DNA from: Actinomycetota bacterium
GTDB lineage: Bacteria > Actinomycetota > Acidimicrobiia > Acidimicrobiales > Ilumatobacteraceae
Assembly (NCBI GenBank): GCA_026393535.1
Contig: JAPKZY010000106.1
Location: 62,001-126,000, forward strand
DNA length: 64,000 nucleotides
Direction of reading: 5' to 3'
Positions 25,299 through 34,040 of the stretch are shown in pieces (position 1 is the stretch's first letter; each line of letters opens with the position of its first letter). The notes below the pieces were generated by a model. It had not been told where the DNA came from and ran no database searches. It worked only from the letters and a program-made list of their open reading frames with translations. Position numbers and translations under genes: made by a program.

Positions 25299-26009
25299 AT
25301 GGCAACGAAGAAAAAGACCACCCCCGCTAAGAAGGTTGTCAAGAAGGCTCCTGCAAAGAAAGCTGCTCCAGCAAAGAAGGCAGCTCCGGCGAAAAAAGTT
25401 GTCCCAGCAAAAAAGGCAGCTCCAGCGAAAAAAGTTGGTCCTGCGAAGAAGGTTGCTCCTGTCAAGAAAGTTGTCCCAGCAAAGAAGGCAGCTCCAGTAA
25501 AAGTTGTTGCTCCCGCTCCTGTGGTTGCTGCTCCTGCACCAGCTCCTGTAAAAAAAGTTGTTAAAAAGCCAGAGCCACCGAAGCGTCCCGTCATCGTGAA
25601 AGGACGATCAGAAGATGGCATCACATCGTCAAAAGATTTTGACTTGAAGTTCCTCTTCGCACAACGTGAAGCACTTCAGGCAGAACGCATCAAGTTGGTT
25701 GGCCAGGCGAACCGTCTCGAGAATGAAGCAAACGCCATGATCGCTGATGCTGAAATGGGTGACGTGAAGTTTGATGATGAAGGCGGCGAAGGTGACACCA
25801 TGGTTGTCGAGCGTGAACAAGATCTTGTTTTGTCTGCTGCGGCTCGCCAAACAGTTGAAGAGATTGATGCCTCGCTCGCTCGTATGAAAACTGGTGAGTA
25901 TGGCTATTCCGTTGTGTCAGTCCTGCCAATTCCCAAGGAGCGTTTGCGCGCTATTCCATGGGCGACAGAGCTTGTTACTGAACGTGCCGGTGGACTAGGA
26001 CGCCGCTAG
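25299..26009 (+). CDS. DksA/TraR-like protein with histone-like tail and no zinc cysteines
   Basis: 236 residues in two parts. Residues 1-90 are a Lys/Ala/Pro tail with about ten hexapeptide repeats of the PAKKxx type (9-71), like histone H1 or mycobacterial HupB tails, so it probably binds nucleic acid. Residues 105-236 resemble DksA/TraR: a coiled-coil-like helical part (REALQAERIKLVGQANRLE) and the end MKTGEYGYSVVSVLPIPKERLRAIPWATELV. In DksA relatives that end holds four zinc cysteines; here all are replaced (Ser, Ser, Glu, Thr region). DksA relatives bind the RNA polymerase secondary channel. The ATG at 25299 follows AAGGAGAG by ten bases. Family likely, function uncertain. Confidence 0.82.
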   Translation: MATKKKTTPAKKVVKKAPAKKAAPAKKAAPAKKVVPAKKAAPAKKVGPAKKVAPVKKVVPAKKAAPVKVVAPAPVVAAPAPAPVKKVVKKPEPPKRPVIVKGRSEDGITSSKDFDLKFLFAQREALQAERIKLVGQANRLENEANAMIADAEMGDVKFDDEGGEGDTMVVEREQDLVLSAAARQTVEEIDASLARMKTGEYGYSVVSVLPIPKERLRAIPWATELVTERAGGLGRR

Positions 26010-26025
26010 GCGTTCCAGCACATCT

Positions 26026-26514
26026 GTGTTAGCAATTCGCCGACAGGCGATACTAATTGGCCTTGTAGTTCTTCTTGACCAAGTGACGAAGTCTTGGGCG
26101 GTGTCTACTTTGGCCGATGGTCATGTGATTCATGTCTTTGGTTCGTTGCAGTTCTCGCTTGGATTCAACAGCGGCTTTGCGTTCTCTCAGGGGCAAGGCA
26201 TGGGCCCATTAGTCGGTATTTTCGCGATTATCGCAGTTCTGTTTTTATTGCGAGCAGTGCGTAAGGCAACAACTCAATTATCTGCACTGGCACTATGTGC
26301 AATTGTTGCGGGCGCAATTGGCAATATCGCTGATCGATTCTTTCGCGGTGAGGGTTGGCTACATGGTCGGGTCGTGGATTTCATCGACGTTCAGTGGTGG
26401 CCCGTGTTCAATGTTGCAGATTCATCGATAACTGTGGGGGCATGTGCGCTTATTGCTGCCATGCTGATGGAAGCACGTAACGGAAAAGGTGTTGACAAAA
26501 CACATGAAAGTTGA
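26026..26514 (+). CDS. lspA: Lipoprotein signal peptidase (signal peptidase II)
   Basis: Membrane aspartyl protease that removes signal peptides from prolipoproteins. 162 residues with four hydrophobic helices. Motifs: LLDQVTKSWAV near residue 15; GNIADRFFRGEGWLHGRVVDFIDV with one catalytic Asp; VFNVADSSITVG with the second. GTG start at 26026. It overlaps the next gene by 11 bases. The DUF3048 lipoprotein at 48953 is one likely substrate. Confidence 0.96.
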   Translation: MLAIRRQAILIGLVVLLDQVTKSWAVSTLADGHVIHVFGSLQFSLGFNSGFAFSQGQGMGPLVGIFAIIAVLFLLRAVRKATTQLSALALCAIVAGAIGNIADRFFRGEGWLHGRVVDFIDVQWWPVFNVADSSITVGACALIAAMLMEARNGKGVDKTHES

Positions 26515-27439
26515 AGAAACACTGCCATCGGCATTGAACAATGAACGCCTCGACCGCATTGTGTCGCTGATTGCTGATATTTCTCGCACCGATGCCTCGA
26601 AACTGATTGCAAGTGGGGGCGCCACAGTTGATGGTGCGCCAGCTCCATCTGGCAAAGTCCGATTACATGAAGGACAAATTGTTGTCGTTGATCTCGACAT
26701 GGTGCCCGTAGCTGAACCTCCAGGTCCTGACGCAAGCATTGTGCTTGATGTTGTCTATGTCGACGACGACATCATCGTGGTGAATAAAACGGCGGGTCTC
26801 GTGGTGCACCCAGCATCTGGTCACGGCCTCGGAACATTAGTGAATGGTATTTTGGCGTTGTATCCCGAAGTGGCTGATGTAGGACAACCTGCTCGTCCCG
26901 GAATTGTGCATCGTCTTGATGCCGGCACAACAGGGATGATGGTTGTTGCGCGCTCGCAACGTGCATACGACTCACTGGTATCGGCATTGACCGAACATGA
27001 GGTAGGTCGCGAGTACATTGCGCTTGCATGGGGTCACTTCGATTCACCGACTGCTGTTGTTGATGCAGCGATGGGGCGCGACCCGCGCGATCCGATGCGT
27101 ATGGCTGTTGTTCATAATGGCAAGTGGGCGCGCACGCATCTTGAGGTTGAAACTGAATTTAATCATCCTGCGTTGTTAACGCTGGTGCGATGCTCGCTTG
27201 AAACTGGTCGCACGCATCAGATTCGTGTGCATCTCGCAGCCGTTGGTCATCCTGTTGTTGGCGATGCTATGTATGGCGGCGCAAAGTCAGCATTGGTGGC
27301 ACCGCGACCCATGTTGCACGCACGACGATTAACACTGGTTCATCCTGGTTCGGGAGAAGAAATGTCATTCGAAGCCACGCTGCCAGCCGACATGGCCGCA
27401 ATCATTGCAAAGTGCTCGTTCGAGATTCCGGAAAAATAA
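26504..27439 (+). CDS. rluD: RluD-family 23S rRNA pseudouridine synthase
   Basis: Converts uridines in 23S rRNA to pseudouridine. 311 residues: N-terminal S4 RNA-binding domain (LDRIVSLIADISRTDASKLIASGGATVDG) and RluA-type catalytic domain with VVNKTAGLVVHP, the catalytic GIVHRLDAGTTGMMVVA (Asp of HRLD) and LETGRTHQIRVHLA. Start ATG 26504 lies inside the end of lspA; the pair lspA-rluD is widely conserved. It ends ten bases from the convergent Rrf2 gene, with no terminator seen. Confidence 0.95.
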   Translation: MKVEETLPSALNNERLDRIVSLIADISRTDASKLIASGGATVDGAPAPSGKVRLHEGQIVVVDLDMVPVAEPPGPDASIVLDVVYVDDDIIVVNKTAGLVVHPASGHGLGTLVNGILALYPEVADVGQPARPGIVHRLDAGTTGMMVVARSQRAYDSLVSALTEHEVGREYIALAWGHFDSPTAVVDAAMGRDPRDPMRMAVVHNGKWARTHLEVETEFNHPALLTLVRCSLETGRTHQIRVHLAAVGHPVVGDAMYGGAKSALVAPRPMLHARRLTLVHPGSGEEMSFEATLPADMAAIIAKCSFEIPEK

Positions 27440-27449
27440 TTTCCGCTAC

Positions 27450-27905
27450 TCAGTGAGAGTGCGGAGTGTTCTTCGGCCAAGGCCCTGTGCCCGTTGCGGC
27501 TGATGCAATAGTGGCAAGTGTGTAATCGTTTAGGTGGTCACGCATGTGATGAGCCGCAACATCCCAAATAGCGAGCAAGACGCATTGTCCATCGTGATCA
27601 CACGAGCCATCTTGATGGGGTTGTCCAAAGTCACCAAGGGTGATGGGTCCGTCAACGGCAGAAATAATGTCGGACAGACGAATATCGGCAGGAGCCTTGG
27701 CTAAGACATATCCGCCACCAACTCCGCGCTTCGAACGTACAAGTCCTGCACCTTTCAGAGCAAGGAGAATTTGTTCGAGATAGGGCTGTGGAAGCGCAGT
27801 GCGCTCGGCGATGTCTCTGACAGAGGTTGGAAGTGCGGTCTCGGAATGGAGCGCTAGCGACAATAGGGCTCGACAGGCATAATCACCTCGCGTAGAAACT
27901 CGCAC
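27450..27905 (-). CDS. Rrf2 family transcriptional regulator
   Basis: 151-residue winged-helix regulator. N-terminal VSTRGDYACRALLSLAL and the recognition region ERTALPQPYLEQILLALKGAGLVRSKRGVGGGY are typical Rrf2. Two cysteines in CDHDGQC (about residues 112-118) match part of the usual three-Cys Fe-S or redox cluster; the third is not in the standard place, so cluster binding is uncertain. GTG start at 27905 with TACGAT six bases upstream, leaderless. Divergent from the phosphodiesterase gene by about 20-30 bases, which it might control. Confidence 0.9.
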   Translation of the reverse strand: MRVSTRGDYACRALLSLALHSETALPTSVRDIAERTALPQPYLEQILLALKGAGLVRSKRGVGGGYVLAKAPADIRLSDIISAVDGPITLGDFGQPHQDGSCDHDGQCVLLAIWDVAAHHMRDHLNDYTLATIASAATGTGPWPKNTPHSH

Positions 27906-27911
27906 ATGACC

Positions 27912-27917
27912 ATCGTA
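27912..27917 (-). promoter_or_regulatory. -10 element TACGAT of Rrf2 gene, leaderless
   Basis: On the minus strand TACGAT, six bases, then GTG (27905). The 12-mer around it also occurs at 2271-2282, before another leaderless gene. Confidence 0.55.
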
Positions 27918-27934
27918 GGTGGTTGGATAGTGGT

Positions 27935-29041
27935 GTGAGTGCTCCGCTGCCAGTTCTACCCAATTACGCCAATGGGTGCCTCTCGGGCATCATCCCAGCG
28001 TTGTGTGCTCCAGGCGGTCCCAGAACTGTGCCTGCGTGGATGCCAGCCACGGTGAGGGGGGCACAACGTGTTGTTGTACTTCTGATTGATGGCCTCGGCT
28101 GGAATCAGTTACAGACTCACCAACACTGCATGCCAACACTCTCGGGATTTGAAGGGTCCTTCATCACCACGGTTGCTCCGTCAACCACTGCTACAGCCCT
28201 GACCTCGCTGACGACTGGATTATCGCCGGGCGAACACGGCCTGCTTGGGTATCGCATCGATATGGGCGACACGGTGATGAATGTGTTGCGGTGGGGAGAT
28301 GAGAACGGTGATTTGCGCCGTCGGTACCCGCCCAATTTGGTCCAACCATGCCCGCCATTTCTCGGATCTCGAGTTCCGGTTCTCAGTAAGGGCGAACTAG
28401 AGGGAAGTGGATTCACGCTGGCCCATCTCGCCGATGTGAAGCACATGGGGTGGCGCGCAGCAAGCAGTATTCCGGTGTTGGTTCGTCAGGCTCTCGATGC
28501 TGGTGAAGATTTTGTGTACGCGTACTACGACGGAGTGGACAAGATTGCACACGAACGTGGTTTCGGTGATTTTTATGAGTCTGAGTTGCGAGCTGCTGAT
28601 GGGATCGTTGCAGATATTTTGTCGGTATTGCCATCGGACACAGTGTTGATAGTGACAGCAGATCATGGTCAAGTCCATGTCGGGGAAAACACCATTATTC
28701 CGCCACGTGAGATTGTGGATCTCGTCGACCACCAATCAGGTGAAGGGCGATTCAGATGGTTACATGCAAAACGTGGACGTGCTGCCGCATTGCTCGAGGC
28801 ATGTTCCGTGTATGCAGATGTGGCATGGGTTGTGACTGGCGATCAAGTCATCGATGAAAAGTGGTTTGGGCCTCGCATGAGTGACGAAGTGAAACGCCGG
28901 CTGGGTGACGTGGCTCTCGTTGCTCACCAGCCCGTCAGTTTTGAAGAACCTCTCGATGGCGGGGCATTTCCGCTGGTATGCCGTCACGGATCATTAACCG
29001 CTGACGAAATGTTGGTCCCTTTGCTTGCGAAGCGGGCATAA
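27935..29041 (+). CDS. Alkaline phosphatase superfamily nucleotide pyrophosphatase/phosphodiesterase
   Basis: About 368 residues. AlkP-fold metal sites are visible: VVLLIDGLGWNQL (first Asp), the nucleophile segment VAPSTTATALTSL (Thr), YYDGVDKIAHERG, VTADHGQVHVG (Asp-His) and VCRHGSLTADEML (His). This matches the type I phosphodiesterase family acting on nucleotide or lipid phosphate diesters; substrate unknown. No signal peptide is obvious, so probably cytosolic. The start is uncertain: GTG 27935 is chosen, TTG 27923 is also in frame. Confidence 0.85.
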   Translation: MSAPLPVLPNYANGCLSGIIPALCAPGGPRTVPAWMPATVRGAQRVVVLLIDGLGWNQLQTHQHCMPTLSGFEGSFITTVAPSTTATALTSLTTGLSPGEHGLLGYRIDMGDTVMNVLRWGDENGDLRRRYPPNLVQPCPPFLGSRVPVLSKGELEGSGFTLAHLADVKHMGWRAASSIPVLVRQALDAGEDFVYAYYDGVDKIAHERGFGDFYESELRAADGIVADILSVLPSDTVLIVTADHGQVHVGENTIIPPREIVDLVDHQSGEGRFRWLHAKRGRAAALLEACSVYADVAWVVTGDQVIDEKWFGPRMSDEVKRRLGDVALVAHQPVSFEEPLDGGAFPLVCRHGSLTADEMLVPLLAKRA

Positions 29042-29053
29042 ACAACATTCTCT

Positions 29054-29068
29054 GGCATCTCTGATGCC
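29054..29068 (+). terminator. Weak hairpin after the phosphodiesterase gene
   Basis: GGCATC, loop TCT, GATGCC, 13 bases after the stop. There is no U-run directly after, so termination is doubtful. Confidence 0.25.
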
Positions 29069-29166
29069 GAGGGCACACCCGACTGCTAATTTATGAACTC
29101 GCAGTGCAGTTCGCTTGCTCGTCAGCATTGGGCTGTCCGTGGGTACTAAAGGAGTCGGGAAAGTTC

Positions 29167-32100
29167 GTGGGTTCGTCATTTACACACCTCCACGTTCATA
29201 CTGAATACTCCATGCTCGATGGGGCAGCTCGTCTTGATGAATTGGTCTCTAAGGCAGTCTCCGACGGTCAACAAGCTCTCGGCATTACCGATCACGGCAA
29301 CATGTATGGAGTCATTGAGTTCTACAAAGAATGCGCGAAGCAGGGCATCAAGCCCATCCTTGGCACAGAGGCCTATATGGCCCATGATCACCGTTCCGAG
29401 CGCATTCCTCGCCGCGGGCGACTTGACGACAACGGTGGCTCAGACGAAGGCGGTCGCAAGCAGTACTACCACCTCACGTTGTTGGCTGAAAACAATGAGG
29501 GGTATCGCAACCTCATTCAATTATCTAGCCTCGCCTTTCTTGAGGGATACCACTACAAACCACGAGTTGACTGGGAACTGTTGGAAAAGTACTCGTCTGG
29601 CCTGATAGCAACCACGGGTTGCCTTGGTGGGCATGTGTTGCAGTCGCTCCTGAATGGTGACGAAAAGGGAGCAATCGCTAAGGCATCTCGATTGCAAGAC
29701 ATTTTTGGCAAAGACAATTTGTTTGTTGAACTTCAAGATCACGGCATCGCCAATCAACGAACCACTAATCCGAAATTGGTAGAGATTGCGCGAGCAATTG
29801 GTGCGCCAATCATCGCCACTAATGATTCGCATTACGTCAACCAAAGCGACCACATGGCCCACGATGCATTGTTGTGTGTGCAGACCGGCGCGTTAATGCG
29901 CGATCAAGATCGTTTTCGATTTGAAGGCAACGAGCATTACCTAAAGACAGCAGCTGAAATGCGTTCGGTATGGAAAGACTTGCCAGAAGCTTGTGACAAC
30001 ACGTTGCTTATCGCTGAACGCGCGCAAGTTGATATCACTTTTGATGAATATCAAATTCCTGATTTTCCTATTCCTGCTGACTACAAGACTCCTGCTGACT
30101 ATCTGTCATTCCTCACATGGAAAGGTGCTCAGCAGCGTTGGGGAGACAACTTGCCATCAGCTGTTGTCGAGCGACTCGCATTTGAGTTGAAAACAATAAG
30201 CGACATGGGCTTTGATGCCTACTTCCTCATTGTGTGGGACCTCATTCGTCATGCTCGCGAGTCAAATATTCGCGTGGGGCCTGGTCGTGGTTCAGCTGCT
30301 GGTTGTGCCGTTGCGTATTGCTTGCGCATCACAGATCTTGACCCGTTGAAATACGACTTGCTTTTTGAACGGTTCTTGAATCCGTCTCGAATCAGCATGC
30401 CCGATATCGATATGGACTTTGACTCGCGATATCGCGATCACATGATTCACTACGCTGCTGAAAAATATGGCCGCGACCATGTGGCCCAGATCATTACGTT
30501 TGCCACCATTAAGGCTCGTAACGCGGTTCGTGACGCAGCTCGTGTATTGGGTCATGAATACGGAGTCGGTGACCGCATTGCCAAACTGATGCCAGCACTT
30601 CAGCAAGGCCGCGACACGCCTCTTGCAGCATGCTTTGAATACAGCGACGAACATGCATCTGGGTATCGCGAAGCGCAAGGTCTGCGCGACTTAGTTCTCG
30701 CAGATGAGATTGCGGCGAAAGTTGTTGAAGTAGCGAGAGGGTTAGAAGGCCTCAAGCGCTCAGACGGAATTCATGCTGCGGCAGTGGTAATCACTGGTAA
30801 GCCACTAATGGATTATCTGCCGATTCAGCGCAAAGGAAATGATGCTCCAATAGTCACGCAATATGAAATGCATGCGGTTGAATCATTGGGCCTTCTCAAA
30901 ATGGACTTTCTTGGTCTGCGCAACCTAGACGTCATTGCAGATGCAGTGGAAATGATCAGGGAACAAACGGATCATGATTTCGACATTGACATCATTTCTC
31001 TTGAAGACACTGAAACTTTTGAATTACTCGGCAGGGGAGACACCATCGGTGTCTTCCAGCTTGAGTCTTTGCCAATGCAAAGTTTGTTACGTCTGATGCG
31101 GCCCACTGCATTTGAAGATGTATGCGCAGTTATTGCTTTGTATCGCCCGGGTCCGATGAGCACGAAAATGCACACCACCTACGCGAAGATTAAGAACAAC
31201 CTAGAAGAACCCGAGTACTTCCATGAAGATGCTCGAGAAGTACTGCACGACACGTATGGCCTCATGGTGTACCAAGAGAGCATGATGCGCGTTGCTCAGA
31301 AATTTGCTGGCTATTCACTTGCTCAAGCAGACAACTTACGCAAAGCATGCGGAAAGAAAGATCCGAAAGCCATGGCGGCCGAAGAAGGGTCGTTTGTTGA
31401 TGGCTGCGAAAAGACCGGATATGGCCGCCCGCTCGGCGAGAAGTTGTTCGACATCATCCGCGGATTCGCAGACTACGCATTTAACAAGAGCCACGCATAC
31501 GGATACGGGTTAATTGCCTACCAAACTGCGTATCTCAAAGCCCATTTTCCCGTTGAATATTCTGCGTGTCTGTTGTCCTCTGTAAAGGGCAACTACGAAA
31601 AAGCTGCAGTACATCTGGCTGATGCCCGTTCGATTGGCATCACGGTTTCAAACCCTGACATCAATGAAGGTCGCTCAGACTTCGCTGCAATTACCGCTGA
31701 CGGCCAGAAACGAATTGTTTTTGCATTGTCTGGAGTTCGAAATGTCGGAGAGGGAATTGTTCTTCAGATTTTGGAAGAACGAGATCGCAATGGCCCGTAT
31801 GAATCGTTCCACGATTTTGCGCGTCGTGCCCCAGAGCAGGCTCTCAACAAGCGCGCCGTTGAATCGCTCATTAAGGCCGGAGCATTTGATTCATTCGGAC
31901 ATCCTCGTCGTGGGCTATTGATGGTTTTTGAATCGATTATTGATTCCGCGGTAGTGGCTCGCCGTGAGGAAGAAAAAGGAGTCATGTCGCTCTTTGGCGA
32001 AATGGAAGACGTGTCAACGACAGGGTGGAGCGCAGAAGTAACTGTTCCTGACATGCAGTTCACAAAGCCAGACCAATTGCGCCATGAAAAAGAAATGTTG

Positions 32101-32676
32101 GGTCTCTACATCTCTGATCACCCATTACGCGGAATTGAACATGCATTGCGTCGACTCGTTACTAGTTCAATTCAAGAACTGGAAGCTCGCGAATCCGGAA
32201 TGGTCACAATTGGCGGAGTGATGTCCAGTCTGAACCGTCGCTTCACCAAGAAGGGTGATCAGATGGCGACATTCGTGTTGGAAGACATGGATGCAGCTAT
32301 TGAAGTGACGGTCTTTGCAAAGGTATTGGCCGAGTACGGTCACTTGCTGTCTGATGATCTTGTCGTCACCATTACAGGTCGACTGAATCAACGTGACGAT
32401 GCACCAGCGAGTTTTTCTGCACAAAGAATTGCAGTTCCCGAAAATTTGGGTGACAAAATTGCAGAAGTAGAACTGTCGCTTCCGTCTGGATTTACAGCAG
32501 AAAAACTTGAACGTCTGAAGGCAATCATCGCCGAATTTCCTGGTACTTCGCCGTGCAAGGTGAAGTTGGCCGGCGGCAAAGTATTTGATCTTGGGCCTTC
32601 CGGATTAGTTGACTTCGAGAAGGCTCTAGGGCCATTGCGTGTCACCTTTGGCTCTAATGCCGTAAAAATCATCTAA
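29167..32676 (+). CDS. dnaE: DNA polymerase III alpha subunit
   Basis: Replicative polymerase. 1169 residues from GTG 29167: PHP domain starting FTHLHVHTEYSMLDGA, palm with PDIDMDFDSRYRD (catalytic Asp pair) and GPGRGSAAGC, thumb/fingers (LYRPGPM, YQESMMRVAQ), helix-hairpin-helix, and the OB domain near the end (MVTIGGVMSSLNRRFTKKG). No intein. An in-frame ATG 63 bases upstream was rejected: the family starts at the PHP HLHVHT block, and AAAGGAG (29148-29154) fits the GTG. This is the DnaE1-type main polymerase by length and domain set. Confidence 0.96.
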   Translation: MGSSFTHLHVHTEYSMLDGAARLDELVSKAVSDGQQALGITDHGNMYGVIEFYKECAKQGIKPILGTEAYMAHDHRSERIPRRGRLDDNGGSDEGGRKQYYHLTLLAENNEGYRNLIQLSSLAFLEGYHYKPRVDWELLEKYSSGLIATTGCLGGHVLQSLLNGDEKGAIAKASRLQDIFGKDNLFVELQDHGIANQRTTNPKLVEIARAIGAPIIATNDSHYVNQSDHMAHDALLCVQTGALMRDQDRFRFEGNEHYLKTAAEMRSVWKDLPEACDNTLLIAERAQVDITFDEYQIPDFPIPADYKTPADYLSFLTWKGAQQRWGDNLPSAVVERLAFELKTISDMGFDAYFLIVWDLIRHARESNIRVGPGRGSAAGCAVAYCLRITDLDPLKYDLLFERFLNPSRISMPDIDMDFDSRYRDHMIHYAAEKYGRDHVAQIITFATIKARNAVRDAARVLGHEYGVGDRIAKLMPALQQGRDTPLAACFEYSDEHASGYREAQGLRDLVLADEIAAKVVEVARGLEGLKRSDGIHAAAVVITGKPLMDYLPIQRKGNDAPIVTQYEMHAVESLGLLKMDFLGLRNLDVIADAVEMIREQTDHDFDIDIISLEDTETFELLGRGDTIGVFQLESLPMQSLLRLMRPTAFEDVCAVIALYRPGPMSTKMHTTYAKIKNNLEEPEYFHEDAREVLHDTYGLMVYQESMMRVAQKFAGYSLAQADNLRKACGKKDPKAMAAEEGSFVDGCEKTGYGRPLGEKLFDIIRGFADYAFNKSHAYGYGLIAYQTAYLKAHFPVEYSACLLSSVKGNYEKAAVHLADARSIGITVSNPDINEGRSDFAAITADGQKRIVFALSGVRNVGEGIVLQILEERDRNGPYESFHDFARRAPEQALNKRAVESLIKAGAFDSFGHPRRGLLMVFESIIDSAVVARREEEKGVMSLFGEMEDVSTTGWSAEVTVPDMQFTKPDQLRHEKEMLGLYISDHPLRGIEHALRRLVTSSIQELEARESGMVTIGGVMSSLNRRFTKKGDQMATFVLEDMDAAIEVTVFAKVLAEYGHLLSDDLVVTITGRLNQRDDAPASFSAQRIAVPENLGDKIAEVELSLPSGFTAEKLERLKAIIAEFPGTSPCKVKLAGGKVFDLGPSGLVDFEKALGPLRVTFGSNAVKII

Positions 32677-32733
32677 ATAACCCCTGATTTCAGGAATTGG
32701 CTGTTGGCAATGGCAGAATAGAAGGGTTGTTGT

Positions 32734-32747
32734 CGGCACTTGTGCCG
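32734..32747 (+). other. Inverted repeat in the dnaE downstream gap
   Basis: CGGCAC TT GTGCCG, a hairpin-capable repeat in the 100-base gap before the gene at 32777. No U-run follows. It could lie in that gene's leader or weakly stop dnaE transcripts. Confidence 0.25.
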
Positions 32748-32776
32748 CCCGAGTGTCACAGGGAGTCACCCAGTCA

Positions 32777-33436
32777 ATGTCGTTGGAAGTTGCCACACAA
32801 GACTGCAGCGCACTCTCTGAGGCCCAGTTTGAGGAGTTCCTCACCATCGAGGGGTCTTTCACTGCTGAGCAATTTGCGAAGGCCGGAACAGAATGGGTGT
32901 TGTGCACTCTTGCCCGTATTGACGGCAAATTGCACGGCGTTACTTTTTCAACTCTTGAACGCATCGGTGGAACGCCATGTGTATTGCTCGGTCTCATGAC
33001 CATCAAGCGCACAGCGAAGCGCGATTCAGTTCTCAAAGGTTTAATGACAGAGGCCTACCATCGTGCGTTAATGGCGTTTCCCGATGAGGACGTCGTGGTG
33101 GGTAGTCGTTTCGCAACAGCAGACGGCATGGAAGCCTTGAAGGCAGTTACGGACATGATTCCCACATTCGGACATCGCGCCGTTGGCGAAGAGCGGGCAT
33201 GGGGTCGCCGCCTCGCTCGTCGTTTTGGTGTTGATTCCACTTATGACGAAAAAACGTTCATTGTTGCATCGGGCGGACAAAGCGGTTTCCTTGACCATGA
33301 GTCGTTGAAGCCAGAAAAAATCTCACCAGAAATCACTTCCTTGTTTGAAGGCGTTAATCCGAAAAAGGGTGGCGTGTTGATTGTTCATGGTTGGACTATG
33401 GCCGAAAGCCTTGTCAAGCTCGGCGCTCGCGTCTAA
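32777..33436 (+). CDS. Conserved protein of unknown function
   Basis: 219 residues, not recognised. Soluble, mixed alpha/beta. The middle (WVLCTLARIDGKLHGVTFST and LGLMTIKRTAKRDSVLKGL) has the strand-strand-helix feel of acyltransferases such as GNAT, but the acetyl-CoA loop is not convincing. C-terminal part ends in KKGGVLIVHGWTMAESLVK. ATG 32777 is preferred (GGGAG about 12 bases upstream); a GTG at 32753 is in frame. The nitroreductase gene starts four bases after its stop, so the two are probably co-transcribed. Confidence 0.7.
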   Translation: MSLEVATQDCSALSEAQFEEFLTIEGSFTAEQFAKAGTEWVLCTLARIDGKLHGVTFSTLERIGGTPCVLLGLMTIKRTAKRDSVLKGLMTEAYHRALMAFPDEDVVVGSRFATADGMEALKAVTDMIPTFGHRAVGEERAWGRRLARRFGVDSTYDEKTFIVASGGQSGFLDHESLKPEKISPEITSLFEGVNPKKGGVLIVHGWTMAESLVKLGARV

Positions 33437-33440
33437 GTCA

Positions 33441-34040
33441 GTGAACTTCGCCGACATCGTCCGTTCACGTCGGATGTCGAGATCATTTTCCGATCAAGCA
33501 GTCGATCTTGCAGTGATTGCATCGTGCATTGATTTAGCAAGCCGTGCACCAAGTGCCGGAAAGTCTCAAGGCTGGCATGTTCTGCTACTAGAGAATGCAT
33601 CAACACAACGGTATTGGGATGTCACTCTTCCTGTTGAGAGACGAGAGAGTTTTGCTTTTCCACTTTTGTTGCGTGCGCCCGTCATCGTTATCAGTATGTG
33701 TGATCCCACTGCATATCTCGAGCGCTATTCAGAACCAGACAAGAAAGCGACGGGCCTTGGCGCAGGGCGGGACAAGTGGCCTGCACCGTATTGGACCATC
33801 GATGCAGCCTTTGCCACCATGACTTTTCTTCTTGCATTAGAAGATGTGAAATTGGGGGCCCTGTTTTTTGCTCACTCGAATGAAGCTGGGTTGCGCAAAG
33901 AGTTCAATATTCCTGATCACATTGAAATATTGGGGACCATCGCCATTGGTCACGAAGTCAATGGTCCGAAACGACAGGGTCGCAGTGCTGATCGAATTCG
34001 TCGGTCAGTGGAATCAATTATTCACCAGAAGAACTGGTAG
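33441..34040 (+). CDS. Nitroreductase family flavoprotein
   Basis: 199-residue FMN-binding oxidoreductase of the nitroreductase fold. Seen: the opening [17 protein letters not shown] with the FMN-phosphate Arg-Ser pattern, [16 protein letters not shown], and [23 protein letters not shown]. Physiological substrate unknown; some members act on F420 or flavin precursors. GTG start at 33441, four bases after the previous stop. Its 3' end overlaps the convergent yyaL gene by 23 bases. Confidence 0.88.
   Translation: MNFADIVRSRRMSRSFSDQAVDLAVIASCIDLASRAPSAGKSQGWHVLLLENASTQRYWDVTLPVERRESFAFPLLLRAPVIVISMCDPTAYLERYSEPDKKATGLGAGRDKWPAPYWTIDAAFATMTFLLALEDVKLGALFFAHSNEAGLRKEFNIPDHIEILGTIAIGHEVNGPKRQGRSADRIRRSVESIIHQKNW

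Noticed and set aside
25323-25511. Non-coding tandem repeat
   Set aside because: The repeated 18-base units encode PAKKxx hexapeptides in one frame of a real gene.
29104-29166. 21 extra residues at the DnaE N-terminus
   Set aside because: The PHP domain begins right after GTG 29167, which has a good ribosome site.
29054-32747. Intrinsic terminators after the phosphodiesterase gene and after dnaE
   Set aside because: Both hairpins lack a following U-run, so they are listed only as weak structures.
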